The notes under the pieces are model-generated. The model searched no databases. It was not told the DNA's origin and worked only from the letters and a program-made list of their open reading frames with translations. From Rubrivivax sp. SCN 71-131 (GTDB lineage Bacteria > Pseudomonadota > Gammaproteobacteria > Burkholderiales > Burkholderiaceae_C), in NCBI GenBank assembly GCA_001724995.1, contig MEFD01000043.1:62001-126000 (forward strand): 64,000 bases of DNA, read 5' to 3'. The position numbers and the translations under genes were made by a program. Positions 37,254 through 46,604 of this stretch are shown piece by piece; positions within the stretch are counted from its first letter, which is position 1, and each line of letters starts with the position of its first letter.

Positions 37254-38555
37254 ATGGACGTCGCCCTACTTCTCCTGCTCATTCTGCTGAATGGCCTCTT
37301 CGCGATGTCGGAGATGGCGCTGACCGCCGCGCGCAAGGCGCGTCTGGCGGTGATGGTGGAAGGCGGCGAGCCCGGAGCGAAGGCGGCGATCGAGCTGCAC
37401 GAGAACCCGACGCGCTTTCTCTCGACGGTGCAGATCGGCATCACCTCGATCGGCATCCTCAACGGCATCGTCGGCGAAGCGGCCTTTGCCGCACCGCTGG
37501 CGAGCTGGCTCGGGCAGGTGCTGCCGGTGGCGCCGGGCGTGGTCTCGATCTTCGCCACCGGGCTCGTGGTGGTCATCATCACCGTGTTGACCATCATCTT
37601 CGGCGAACTGGTGCCCAAGCGCCTGGGTCAGATGTACCCGGAAGCCGTTGCGCGGCTGGTGTCGCGGCCGATGAACGGGTTGACGGCTGCGACGCGGCCC
37701 CTCGTGCTGGTCTTGTCGGCCTGTACCAACGGGGTGTTGCGGCTGCTGGGCATCCACGGCACGGCGACGCGGCCGGTGACCGAGGAGGAGATCGCCGCCC
37801 AGCTCGCCGAAGGGCTGGATGCGGGCGTGATCGAGAAGCAGGAACACCAGATGGTGCGCAACGTGTTCCGGCTCGACGACCGCCAGATCGGCTCGATGAT
37901 GCTGCCGCGCGCCGAGATCGCCTGGATCGACATCTCGGCGCCGCTCGAGGAGGCGGTCGCGGCGATCGTTGAGAACGGCCACGCGCGCTATCCGGTCTGT
38001 CGCGACGGGCTGGACGACGTCATCGGCGTGCTTGGCGCGCTGAGGCTGCTGCAGCCGCTGGCGCGCGGCGAGCGTCCGTCCCTGGCGGAGCTGCTCGATC
38101 CGCCGGTGTTCGTGCCCGAGACCCTCTCGGGCATGGAACTGCTCGATCACTTCCGCCGATCCGGCGCCGATCTGGTCTTCGTCGTCGACGAGTATGGGCT
38201 GGTGCAGGGCGTGATCTCCGAGCATGATTTGCTGGAGGCCATCACCGGCGAGTTCGCCAGCGCCGTCGGCGAGGACGCCTGGGCGGTGCAGCGCGAGGAC
38301 GGCAGCTGGTTGATGGATGGCCTGATTCCGGTGCCCGAGCTCAAGGACAGGCTCGGGCTGAAGGATCTGCCCGACGAGGATCGCGGGCGCTACAACACGC
38401 TGGCCGGCATGGTCATGCTCCTGCTCGGACGCCTGCCGTGCACGGCCGACCGCGTCGAGTGGCAGGGATGGGCCTTCGAGGTCGTCGACCTCGACGGCAA
38501 GCGAGTCGACAAGGTGCTCGTGGCGCGCACCGAACAACCTGGAGAGAGTGAATGA
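37254..38555 (+). CDS. CNNM/CorC-family membrane protein (DUF21-CBS-CorC_HlyC)
   Basis: 433 residues from ATG 37254. The DUF21 membrane domain (about 1-190) has three or four helices and ENPTRFLSTVQIGIT. A CBS pair (about 205-330) contains VENGHARYPV and DLVFVVDEYGLVQGVI. The C-terminal CorC_HlyC FAD-like domain starts around DGSWLMDG. Relatives export Mg2+ or Co2+; the older label hemolysin is misleading. The stop overlaps the next gene (ATGA). Confidence 0.9.
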   Translation: MDVALLLLLILLNGLFAMSEMALTAARKARLAVMVEGGEPGAKAAIELHENPTRFLSTVQIGITSIGILNGIVGEAAFAAPLASWLGQVLPVAPGVVSIFATGLVVVIITVLTIIFGELVPKRLGQMYPEAVARLVSRPMNGLTAATRPLVLVLSACTNGVLRLLGIHGTATRPVTEEEIAAQLAEGLDAGVIEKQEHQMVRNVFRLDDRQIGSMMLPRAEIAWIDISAPLEEAVAAIVENGHARYPVCRDGLDDVIGVLGALRLLQPLARGERPSLAELLDPPVFVPETLSGMELLDHFRRSGADLVFVVDEYGLVQGVISEHDLLEAITGEFASAVGEDAWAVQREDGSWLMDGLIPVPELKDRLGLKDLPDEDRGRYNTLAGMVMLLLGRLPCTADRVEWQGWAFEVVDLDGKRVDKVLVARTEQPGESE

Positions 38556-39304
38556 TCATCCCCGCCCTGCACCGGCAAGTGGTGCCGATGGACAGCCAGG
38601 CGCACCGCAAGCTGCGCGTCAAGCCGATGGCGGACTGGCGCATCGCGTCGACGCTCAATTCGGCCTTCATCACCGCCAGCGAGATGATCGACGCCTGTCG
38701 CGAGTATCCGATCGTGTTCGTGAGCGCCGGCAAGGACGCACAAGGCGTGGCGCAGGTGGCGCCGGTGGCGGTGTTCGGACTGACCAACCAGGAGAACCTC
38801 TATCTCGACGGGCCGAACTGGCGCGCCAGCTACCTGCCCGCGGTGCTGCGGCTGTACCCGTTCCTGATCGGGCGCATCGACGCCGATCAGTTCGCTGTCT
38901 GCATCGACGTCGCGTGGAGCGGCTTCTCCGAGACCGAGGGCCAACCGCTGTACGACGAGCAGGGCGAACTGTCGGAGCTCGGCAGGCGGGTGAGCGAACA
39001 GCTGCAGAACTTCGAGGGCGAGGTCCAGCGCACGCGCAATGTCTGCGCGCGCTTCGTGGAGCTCGGACTGCTCAACGAGATGCGCTTCGACCTCACGGCG
39101 TCCGACGGTCGCACGTTCGCAGTCGACGGCTTCATGACCGTCAACGAGGAGAAGCTGCACGCGCTGCCCGATGACAAGGCGCTGGAACTGCACCGCAGCG
39201 GCTTGCTCGCGCTGCTGCATGCGCACATGATCTCGATGCGCAACATGCAGCGCCTGGGGCAATGGAAAGTCGAGCGCCTGGACAGGCCTGCAGCCAACGG
39301 CTGA
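38552..39304 (+). CDS. SapC-family protein
   Basis: 250 residues. SapC family features: the start region with H(R)KLRVKP, AFITASEM, and YPIVFV followed by a TNQENLYL stretch and SYLPAVLRLYPFL. Named after a Campylobacter S-layer-associated gene product; the function is unknown. Coupled by ATGA to the CNNM protein gene, so a shared transcript is likely. Confidence 0.8.
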   Translation: MIIPALHRQVVPMDSQAHRKLRVKPMADWRIASTLNSAFITASEMIDACREYPIVFVSAGKDAQGVAQVAPVAVFGLTNQENLYLDGPNWRASYLPAVLRLYPFLIGRIDADQFAVCIDVAWSGFSETEGQPLYDEQGELSELGRRVSEQLQNFEGEVQRTRNVCARFVELGLLNEMRFDLTASDGRTFAVDGFMTVNEEKLHALPDDKALELHRSGLLALLHAHMISMRNMQRLGQWKVERLDRPAANG

Positions 39305-39347
39305 AGGCGCGCGGTCGGCCCGGGCGCGAACGATCGGCCGCGGCGGC

Positions 39348-39908
39348 TCAGCGCGCGGGCCGCTGGCCCGCGACGCGCGCCAGCAGTTCGATCAGCATCG
39401 CGTGCTCGGCCGGGGTGAGCCGCTGCTGCAACTCGCGCTCCATGGGGCCGGCGGCGTCGGCGCTGGCCTGCGCCAGCCGCCGCCCCTTGGGGGTGAGCAC
39501 GATGTGCTGCGAGCGGCCATCGCGCGGGTTGCGCTCGCGCCGCAGCAGGGTGCGCGCCTGCAGGCGGTCGAGCAGCATGCTCAGCGTCGGTGCGCCCAGG
39601 GTCAGGGTGCGCGCGAGCTGGCTCGGCGTCAGAGGCCCGTTGGCCAGCAGCAGCATGAGCAGCGAGAACTCGACCTTGCGCAGATCGAAGGGCTTGTGGA
39701 TGTGCTGCTCGAATCGGCCGTAGACGACCACCGCCGCCTGCGCGACGTGGTAGCCGAGCAGCCGCGCCAGAGGGCCGAGCGCCAGATCGGCATCGGAGCG
39801 CTCGGACGGCGTTGCGGCCGATGGCCGTGACCGCGGCCGTTGTGCAGCCGGTGCGACGCGGGGCACGCTGCTGCGCGCCGAAGGCTGGGGCTCAGCGCTC
39901 GGCGGCAT
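39348..39908 (-). CDS. MarR-family regulator, CouR-like by context
   Basis: 186 residues from ATG 39908, which overlaps the livF-like stop by 17 bases; an upstream start at 39938 is also open. After a low-complexity N-terminus, the winged helix has VEFSLLMLLLANGPLTPSQLA, then TLGAPTLSMLLDRLQARTLLRRERNPRDGRSQHIVLT with the wing DGR. It ends an operon for aromatic-acid uptake and CoA activation. In R. palustris the MarR protein CouR controls the equivalent p-coumarate genes and is released by p-coumaroyl-CoA. A likely operator is the inverted pair at 47485-47575. Confidence 0.8.
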   Translation of the reverse strand: MPPSAEPQPSARSSVPRVAPAAQRPRSRPSAATPSERSDADLALGPLARLLGYHVAQAAVVVYGRFEQHIHKPFDLRKVEFSLLMLLLANGPLTPSQLARTLTLGAPTLSMLLDRLQARTLLRRERNPRDGRSQHIVLTPKGRRLAQASADAAGPMERELQQRLTPAEHAMLIELLARVAGQRPAR

Positions 39909-40647
39909 GGCCTGCTTGTGTCTTGCCCGCCGCACCAAGGTAGGTGTCGATCACGCGCGGGTCGCGGGCGAGACCGGCGGCAGGGCCCTGGAGCACGATG
40001 CTGCCGGTCTCGAGCACGTAGCCGTGGTCGGCGACCTCGAGTGCGGCGCGTGCGTTCTGCTCCACCAGCAGGATGCTCGTGCCCTGCTCGCGCAGATGCT
40101 GGATGATGCGGAAGATCTCCCGCACGATCAGCGGCGCCAGGCCCAGGCTGGGCTCGTCGAGCATCAGCAGCTTGGGCGCGGACATGAGCGCGCGGCCGAC
40201 CGCGAGCATCTGCCGCTCGCCGCCGGAGAGCGTGCCCGCAAGCTGGGCGCGGCGCTCCTTCAGGCGCGGGAAGAGTTCGTAGACGCGCTCGATCTCGCGC
40301 TGCCAGTTCGGCACGCGCAGCTTCATCGAGCGGTAACCGCCGAGGATCAGGTTGTCCTGCACCGGCATGGTGCCGAAGAGCTCGCGCTTCTCGGGCACGA
40401 GCGCAAGACCCAGCATGACGCGCTCTTCCAGCGTGCGGTCGGCGAGGTCGTGGCCGTCGAAGACGATCTGCCCGCGCGCGGGCAGCACGCCCATCAGCGC
40501 GGCCAGCGTCGTGCTCTTGCCGGCGCCGTTGGGGCCGATCACCGTCACCACCTGGCCCTGTGCGAGCCCGAAGTCCAGGCCCGTGAGCACCTCGGCACGG
40601 CCGTAGCCGGCGTGCAGTTCGCGCACCTGCAGGAGCGGCGTGTTCAT
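39892..40647 (-). CDS. livF: ABC transporter ATP-binding protein (LivF-type)
   Basis: 251 residues. Walker A GPNGAGKSTTLAAL, signature LSGGERQMLAVGRAL, Walker B LLMLDEPSLGLAP and the LivF-type end with a GYVLETG stretch. It starts one base inside the stop of the LivM-LivG gene (TGATG). One of two ATPases of a HAAT-family importer that, by context, carries aromatic acids and not branched-chain amino acids. Confidence 0.92.
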   Translation of the reverse strand: MNTPLLQVRELHAGYGRAEVLTGLDFGLAQGQVVTVIGPNGAGKSTTLAALMGVLPARGQIVFDGHDLADRTLEERVMLGLALVPEKRELFGTMPVQDNLILGGYRSMKLRVPNWQREIERVYELFPRLKERRAQLAGTLSGGERQMLAVGRALMSAPKLLMLDEPSLGLAPLIVREIFRIIQHLREQGTSILLVEQNARAALEVADHGYVLETGSIVLQGPAAGLARDPRVIDTYLGAAGKTQAGHAAER

Positions 40648-42404
40648 CAGTGCTCCGTCCCCAGGTAGGCTGCGCGGACGGCGTCGCTGGCCTGCACTTC
40701 GGCCGGCGTGCCTTCCATCAGCTTGTTGCCGAACTCCATCACGACGATGCGATCGGTGAGACCCATCACGAAGTCCATGTCGTGCTCGACCAGCAGGATG
40801 CTCAGGCCTTCACGCTTCAGCTGTCGCAGCACCTCGGACAGCGCCTGCTTCTCCTTGTGGCGCAGGCCGGCGGCGGGTTCGTCGAGCAGCAGCAGCGCCG
40901 GGTCGGTGGCCAGCGCGCGCGCGATCTCCACCAGGCGCTGCGGACCCAGTGCCAGGTTGCCGGCGAGCTCGTGCATCTGCGACCCCATGCCGATGCGCTG
41001 CAGCTGGCGCTCGGCTTCGGCCATCAGCTGGCGCTCTTCCTGCCGCTCCAGCCGCAGCATCGCGCGCAGGCTGCCAGCCCGCGTGCGCAGGTAGCCGCCG
41101 AGTGCGACGTTCTCGAGCACGGTCATCTCCTGCACCAGCTTCACGTGCTGGAAGGTGCGCGAAATGCCGCGCCGTGCGATCTGGCGCGAGGGCAGGCCGG
41201 TGATCGGCTGGCCCCGGAAATGCACCGTGCCGCGGCTGATGGCATGCACGCCGGTGATCAGGTTGAAGGTCGTGCTCTTGCCGGCGCCGTTGGGCCCGAT
41301 CAGGCCGACGATGTCGCCGGCGTGGATCCGAAAGCTGACGTCGTTGACGGCGACCAGGCCGCCGAAGGTCTTGCGCACGCTCTCGACGGCCAGAAGCGGC
41401 TCGCCGCGCGCCGGCTTGTCGCGCGCCGGCAGCGCGGCGGCACCGTCCCAGTCGCGCACGCGCTCGCGTTGCGGCAGACGGCGTCGCACGAAGGCCCAGA
41501 CGCCATCGGGCGCGTACTTCAGCACCGCCACCAGCACGATGCCGAAGACGATGGTCTCGAAGTTGCCGCTGGTGCCGATCAGCCGCGGCAGCAGCACCTG
41601 CAGTTCGTCCTCGATCACGCGCACCAGGCCCGAGCCGACGAAGGCGCCCCAGACATGGCCGACGCCTCCCAGCACGGCCATGAAGAGGTACTCGATGCCC
41701 TTGTTGATGCTGAACGGCGAGGGGCTGACGCTGCGCTGGAAGTAGGCGAACAGCCAGCCGGCAACGGCCGCCAGCACCGCGGCCAGGACGAACACCACGA
41801 GCTTGTAGCGCAGCGTGGAGATGCCCATGGCCTCGGCCATCGTCGAGCCTTCCTTGAGCGCGCGGATCGCCCGTCCGGGCCGGGAGTCGAGCAGGTGCAC
41901 CGCGGCCAGCGCGGCCAGCAGCACGATCGCCCACACCAGCGGGTGCAGGCCGCGCCCGGTGCCCAGGTCGACCCCGAGAAGCGACAGCGTCGGGATGCCG
42001 AGGATGCCGTCGTACTTGCCCAGGCTCTCCATGTTGGCCATCGTGTAGTTCATCGCCAGGCCCCAGGCGATGGTGGCCAGCGGCAGGTAGTGGCCCGACA
42101 TGCGCAGCGTCACCAGCCCGAGCGCCAGCGCGGCCAGCATCGCCAGGGCGACGCCGACGGCCAGCGTCACCGGGGGCGGCAAGCCGAGCTTGGTGCTCAG
42201 GTAGGCAGCGCTGTAGGCACCGACGCCGACGAAGGCGGCCTGGCCGAAGGAGATCAGCCCGGCCACGCCGGTGAGCAGCACGAGGCCCAGCGCGACGATC
42301 GCGTACAGGCCGATGTAGATGCTCTGCGTGATCCAGAAGTCGGGCACCGGCAGCGCCGGCAGCGCGAGCATCAGCGCCGCGAAGGCGGGAAAGGCAAGCT
42401 TCAT
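40647..42404 (-). CDS. Fused ABC permease-ATPase (LivM-LivG)
   Basis: 585 residues from ATG 42404 (a GTG at 42407 is also possible). Residues about 1-310 form the LivM permease, with roughly ten hydrophobic segments and GLISFGQAAFVGVGAYSAA. Residues about 335-585 form a LivG ATPase with GPNGAGKSTTFNLITG, LALGPQRLVEIARAL (a degenerate signature), LLLDEPAAGL and the His switch in LLVEHDMDFVM. Such fusions are known in this family. They fix the ratio of permease to ATPase. Confidence 0.92.
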   Translation of the reverse strand: MKLAFPAFAALMLALPALPVPDFWITQSIYIGLYAIVALGLVLLTGVAGLISFGQAAFVGVGAYSAAYLSTKLGLPPPVTLAVGVALAMLAALALGLVTLRMSGHYLPLATIAWGLAMNYTMANMESLGKYDGILGIPTLSLLGVDLGTGRGLHPLVWAIVLLAALAAVHLLDSRPGRAIRALKEGSTMAEAMGISTLRYKLVVFVLAAVLAAVAGWLFAYFQRSVSPSPFSINKGIEYLFMAVLGGVGHVWGAFVGSGLVRVIEDELQVLLPRLIGTSGNFETIVFGIVLVAVLKYAPDGVWAFVRRRLPQRERVRDWDGAAALPARDKPARGEPLLAVESVRKTFGGLVAVNDVSFRIHAGDIVGLIGPNGAGKSTTFNLITGVHAISRGTVHFRGQPITGLPSRQIARRGISRTFQHVKLVQEMTVLENVALGGYLRTRAGSLRAMLRLERQEERQLMAEAERQLQRIGMGSQMHELAGNLALGPQRLVEIARALATDPALLLLDEPAAGLRHKEKQALSEVLRQLKREGLSILLVEHDMDFVMGLTDRIVVMEFGNKLMEGTPAEVQASDAVRAAYLGTEH

Positions 42405-42408
42405 CACC

Positions 42409-43446
42409 TCAGTGCTCCTCGCCGTGCGGATCGCGCAGCGAGCGCCACAAGAGCACCGGCAGGATCACCGAGAAGACGATCACCTCCTTGTAGGAACTGG
42501 CCCAGAAGGAGCTGAAGCTCTCGAGCAGGCCCACGCCCAGCGCCCCGACGAGCGCCAGCGGGTAGCTCGCCAGGCCGCCGAAGACTGCGGCCACGAAGCC
42601 CTTGAGCCCGATGAGGAAGCCGCTGTCGTAGAACACCGTCGTCGTCGGCCCGATGAGCAGGCCCGAGAGCGCGCCGATGAAGGCGGCCATGGTGAAGGAC
42701 AGTCGCCCGGCGCTGCTGGTCGAGATGCCCATCAGGCGCGCGCCCAGGCGGTTGACGGCGGTGGCGCGCAGCGCCTTGCCGGAAAGCGACCTCTCGAAGA
42801 ACAGCCAGAGGGCGACGATGAAGACCACGCTGGCGGTGATGATGATCAGCGCCTGGCCGGAGAGGGTGACGCCGCCGACGCTCAGCCGCACGTCCCAGAA
42901 GCTGGGGTTGCGAAAGCCCTCGGCGCCGAAGAAGTACAGGCCCAGACCGACGAGCGCGAAGTGCACGCCGACCGAGACGATGAGCAGCACCAGCACGCTG
43001 GCATCGGCGAGCGATTCGTAGGCCAGGCGGTAGATCAGCGGCCCGAAGGTGGTGACCAGGGCCACCGTGAGCAGGGCCTGCGCCGCCGTCGGCCAGCCGC
43101 GCGGCGCGGCCCAGATGGCCAGCAGCGAGATCGCCACCGGCCACGCCAGGGTGCGCGCCGCGGCGGCAAGCAGCTTCGCCGGCGGGCGATGCTGTCGCCA
43201 GCCGTGCCAGAGCTCGGCCAGCGCCGCGGCGCCCGCCAGCACGAGCAGGAACCAGACCGTGCCCGGCACCTTGCCCATCTGCAGCAGCGCGAGCGTGAGC
43301 GCCGCGAAGGCGACATATTCGCCCTGCGGGATGTAGATCACGCGCGTGACGGCGAACAACAGTACCGTGGCCAGCGCCAGCAGCGCGTAGATGGCGCCGT
43401 TGGTCAGGCCGTCGACGGCCAGGAAGCCGGCGATCGTCGCATCCAT
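42409..43446 (-). CDS. livH: ABC transporter permease (LivH-type)
   Basis: 345 residues from ATG 43446, longer than the usual ~300. The start [33 protein letters not shown] is typical LivH. An added region of about 60 residues (around 70-135) with extra hydrophobic segments follows, then [10 protein letters not shown] and [11 protein letters not shown] as in other LivH proteins. It forms the channel with the LivM half. Confidence 0.92.
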   Translation of the reverse strand: MDATIAGFLAVDGLTNGAIYALLALATVLLFAVTRVIYIPQGEYVAFAALTLALLQMGKVPGTVWFLLVLAGAAALAELWHGWRQHRPPAKLLAAAARTLAWPVAISLLAIWAAPRGWPTAAQALLTVALVTTFGPLIYRLAYESLADASVLVLLIVSVGVHFALVGLGLYFFGAEGFRNPSFWDVRLSVGGVTLSGQALIIITASVVFIVALWLFFERSLSGKALRATAVNRLGARLMGISTSSAGRLSFTMAAFIGALSGLLIGPTTTVFYDSGFLIGLKGFVAAVFGGLASYPLALVGALGVGLLESFSSFWASSYKEVIVFSVILPVLLWRSLRDPHGEEH

Positions 43447-43510
43447 GGAGTGTCCTGCAAGCCGGGCGAGGGTCGCACGCAACCCCCGCCCGATGGGGTG
43501 GTCGGGCGGC

Positions 43511-43532
43511 GGGCCGCGGTCGAGCGCGGCCC
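43511..43532 (-). other. Stem-loop between binding-protein and permease genes
   Basis: GGGCCGCG and CGCGGCCC form a perfect eight-base stem with a six-base loop in the 103-base gap after the binding-protein gene. There is no T-run. In ABC operons such hairpins often stabilise the upstream binding-protein message so that it is made in excess. Confidence 0.5.
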
Positions 43533-43549
43533 CGGAAAGCCTTCAGGCC

Positions 43550-44701
43550 CTACTTCTCGACCACGAACTTGCCGCCCTCGACCTTGAGCATGACGCCGGT
43601 TTCGTTCGTATAGCCGCCGTGGTCGCTCGCGGTCCAGTTCATCACGCCGTGGGCGACGACGGTGCGGCCCATGTTCTCGAACGCATCGCGAAGCGCGGCG
43701 CGGAACTCGGGCGTGCCGGGCTTGCCCTTCTTCAAGGCCACCGGGATCGCCTTCTCGAGCACGAGGCGGGCGTCGGCCGCGTGGCCGGCGAACTGGTTGC
43801 GCGTGCCCGGGCCGTAGGCCTTCTCGAAGGTCGTCACGAACTCGGTTGCCGCGGCCTTGGAGGGGTGGCTGTCGGGCAGCTGCTCGGCCATCACCGCCGG
43901 GCCGGAGACGAGGTAGCTGCCCTCGACGTCCTTGCCACCGATGCGCACGAGGTCAGGGGTGGCGGCGCCGTGCGTCTGGTAGATCTTGCCCTTGTAGCCG
44001 CGCTCGATCAGCGCCTTGTGCGGCATCGCCGCGGCCGAGCCCGAGGCGGCGATCAGGATGGCATCGGGGTTGGCTGCGCCCAGCTTGAGGGCCTGCGGCG
44101 TGGCGCTGGTGTCGTTGCGCACGAAGCGCTCGGAGATGACCACCTTCATGCCGGCCTGCTCGGCCTGGGCGGTGATGGCCTTCAGCCACAGCTCGCCGTA
44201 GGCGTCGGTGTAGCCGAAGAAGCCCACGGTCTTCACGCCGTGGCGCTTCATGTGCTCGACCAGCGGGTAGGCCATCACCGCGAAGCTCTGCGGCAGGCGG
44301 AAGACCCAGCGCTCCTGGTCGGGCGGCACGCCCACCGGCGCCAGCGTCACCTGCGGGGTCTTCGATTCGGCCGCGACCGGGGCGATGGCCGCCGTCGTCG
44401 GCGTGACCGAGCTGCCGAGGATGATGTCGACCTTGTCCTCGGTGACGAAGCGGCGCGCGTTGACGACGGCCTTGCCCGGGTCGGTGGCGTCATCCAGGAC
44501 GATGAGGTTGACCTTCTCGCCGGCGATCGTCTGTGGCCAGAGCTTGAACTGGTTGCCTTCCGGAATGCCCAGCCCCGAGCCCGCGCCGGTGAGCGAGATC
44601 GAGACGCCGACGTTGATGTCGGCGAGCACGGGCGCGCTCATCAGCAGGGCGGCGGCGGCCGCGACCAGGGTCTTCAGGCTCTTCTTCGATGCGTGCGTCA
44701 T
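43550..44701 (-). CDS. ABC transporter substrate-binding protein (CouP-like by context)
   Basis: 383 residues. A signal peptide (LKTLVAAAAALLMSAPVLA) is followed by a type I periplasmic binding fold with VGVSISLTGAGSGLGIPEGN, LDDATDPGKAVVNARRFV and GFFGYTDAYGELWL. It is near the permease, ATPase and aryl-CoA ligase genes, so the ligand is probably an aromatic acid such as a hydroxycinnamate. Related proteins bind p-coumarate and ferulate. Ligand specificity cannot be read by eye. Confidence 0.85.
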   Translation of the reverse strand: MTHASKKSLKTLVAAAAALLMSAPVLADINVGVSISLTGAGSGLGIPEGNQFKLWPQTIAGEKVNLIVLDDATDPGKAVVNARRFVTEDKVDIILGSSVTPTTAAIAPVAAESKTPQVTLAPVGVPPDQERWVFRLPQSFAVMAYPLVEHMKRHGVKTVGFFGYTDAYGELWLKAITAQAEQAGMKVVISERFVRNDTSATPQALKLGAANPDAILIAASGSAAAMPHKALIERGYKGKIYQTHGAATPDLVRIGGKDVEGSYLVSGPAVMAEQLPDSHPSKAAATEFVTTFEKAYGPGTRNQFAGHAADARLVLEKAIPVALKKGKPGTPEFRAALRDAFENMGRTVVAHGVMNWTASDHGGYTNETGVMLKVEGGKFVVEK

Positions 44702-44751
44702 CACGGGGTGTCTCCAGGGTGGATGGGGGAGGGGGCGGGCAGGGTCCAGGG

Positions 44752-46602
44752 TCAGGCGCGCGGCAGGATCACGAAAGGGTCGGCCGCGGCGCCCTCGTAC
44801 AAGGCCTCGACGAGTGCAGCGCGGTGCGTGAGTACGGCGCGCTGGTTGATCGAGCCCTTGTCGGTGATCTCGCCCTTGTCGATCGAGGGTGGCTCGGCCA
44901 GCACATGCAGCCGCGCCACGCGCGAGGCGCTGCCGCTGGCGTCGCGCCAGAGCCGGTCGGCCAGCGCCTGGAAGAAGGCGCGCGCCGGTGCGCTCTGCAG
45001 CAGCCCGGGCAAAGGGGTGTCGGCGGCGGCGCCGAGGTGGCGCCGCAGTTCGTCGGCGCGCGGGATGAGCAGCGCACCGACCTCGTTGCGGTTGAGCCCG
45101 GTGATCACCGCGTCCTGCACGCAGGGATGGCCGGCAACGACGATGCGCGCGCGCAGCGGACCGACGCTGACGAAGGTGCCGCTGGCGAGCTTGAAGTCCT
45201 CGGCGATGCGGCCGTCGAAGAGCAGGCCGCGCTGCGGGTCGGTGGCATCGACCCAGCGCACGGCGTCGCCGGTGCGATAAAAGCCCTCTTCGTCGAAGGC
45301 CGCGGCGCTGACCTCGGGCAGGCGCCAGTAGCCGGGCATGACGTTGGGGCCGCGAAAGCGCACCTCGATCTTGCCGCCGTCGGCCTCGGGAACGAGCTTG
45401 ACCTCGACGCCCGGGTTGGGCAGCCCGACGTGGCCGGCAGCGACCGCGGTGCCGACGGCGTAGGTGGAACTGGGCGCGGTCTCGGTCATGCCCAGGCTCG
45501 TGACGATGCGTATGCGCTCGCCGATCGAGGCCTCGGCGTGCGTGTCCAGCTTGTCCCACACCGCCTGGCTCAGGCCCGCGCCGGCGTACATCAGCGCCTT
45601 GCAGCGCGCGAAAAGCGTGTCGCGCAAGCGCGTGTCGCTGTCCATCGCGCTGGCGATCTCCTCGAAGCCCTTGGGCACGTTGAAGTAGATCGTCGGGCTG
45701 ATCTCGCGCAGGTTGCGCAGCGTCTCGGCCATTCCGGCCGGCGTCGGCTTGCCGTCGTCGAGGTAGAGCGTGCCGCCGTTGTAGAGCACGATGCCGACGT
45801 TGTGGCTGCCGCCGAAGACGTGGTTCCAGGGCAGCCAGTCCAGCAGCACCGGCGGCTCGTCGGCGAGGAAGGCCAGGCACTGGCGGATCATCTGCTGGTT
45901 GGAGCACAGCATCCGGTGCGTGGTGATGACGCCCTTGGGCTCGCGCGTCGAGCCCGAGGTGAAGAGCAGCTTGACGACGGTGTCGGCACCGACCTTGGCG
46001 TGCGCTTCGGCCAGCGCCGCGCCGGGCCGCGTGGCCGCCAGGTCGGCGAAGGCGCGCACGGCGCGGCCCTCGAGCCGGCCTTCGGTCAACACCACCGGCA
46101 CCTCGGCCGGCACCACGGCGGCGATGGCGCGCGCGTATTCCGGGCCGCTGGCGAAGACCATGCCCGGCTCGGTGATGGACAGGATGTAGCGCAGCTTGCC
46201 GAAGTCCTGCGAGACGAGCGCGTAGGCGGGCGAGATGGGGATGTAGGGTACGCCGGCCCACATCGCCGCCAGCGCCAGCGTCAGGTGCTCGACGTCGTTG
46301 CCCGAGAGGATGGCCAGCGGCCGCTCCTGCGACAAGCCGGCGTCCAGCAGCGCCTGACCCACGGCCTGCACCTGCTGCAGCATCTGGGCGTAGCCGACGT
46401 GGTGCCAGTCGCCGCCCTGCGCGCGGCGCGCGACGAAGCTGCGCCCGGGCGCCTCGGCGGCCCATTGCTCGAGGCAGTCGGTGAGGCGCTCGGGGTACCA
46501 GCGCAGTGCGTCCGTCGAGCGCAGCACGGTGCTGCCGTCGGCGCGAAGCTGAACCTCGGCCTCGAGGCAGCCGCCCACGTGGGCATCGCGGTAGCGCGCC
46601 AT
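44752..46602 (-). CDS. Acyl-CoA synthetase of the feruloyl-CoA synthase type
   Basis: 616 residues from ATG 46602. ANL-family motifs: the AMP-binding P-loop LLFTSGSTREPKGVITTHRML, LPWNHVFGGSHNVG, TSLGMTETAPSS and FDGRIAEDFKLASGTFV. In the last, the usual ligase D/R hinge is present and the C-terminal domain is the long form of feruloyl-CoA synthases. KGEITDKGSINQRAVL near the end carries the acyl-adenylate lysine region. It would activate p-coumarate, ferulate or similar acids to CoA thioesters. It follows the crotonase gene by two bases. Confidence 0.85.
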   Translation of the reverse strand: MARYRDAHVGGCLEAEVQLRADGSTVLRSTDALRWYPERLTDCLEQWAAEAPGRSFVARRAQGGDWHHVGYAQMLQQVQAVGQALLDAGLSQERPLAILSGNDVEHLTLALAAMWAGVPYIPISPAYALVSQDFGKLRYILSITEPGMVFASGPEYARAIAAVVPAEVPVVLTEGRLEGRAVRAFADLAATRPGAALAEAHAKVGADTVVKLLFTSGSTREPKGVITTHRMLCSNQQMIRQCLAFLADEPPVLLDWLPWNHVFGGSHNVGIVLYNGGTLYLDDGKPTPAGMAETLRNLREISPTIYFNVPKGFEEIASAMDSDTRLRDTLFARCKALMYAGAGLSQAVWDKLDTHAEASIGERIRIVTSLGMTETAPSSTYAVGTAVAAGHVGLPNPGVEVKLVPEADGGKIEVRFRGPNVMPGYWRLPEVSAAAFDEEGFYRTGDAVRWVDATDPQRGLLFDGRIAEDFKLASGTFVSVGPLRARIVVAGHPCVQDAVITGLNRNEVGALLIPRADELRRHLGAAADTPLPGLLQSAPARAFFQALADRLWRDASGSASRVARLHVLAEPPSIDKGEITDKGSINQRAVLTHRAALVEALYEGAAADPFVILPRA

Positions 46603-46604
46603 GT

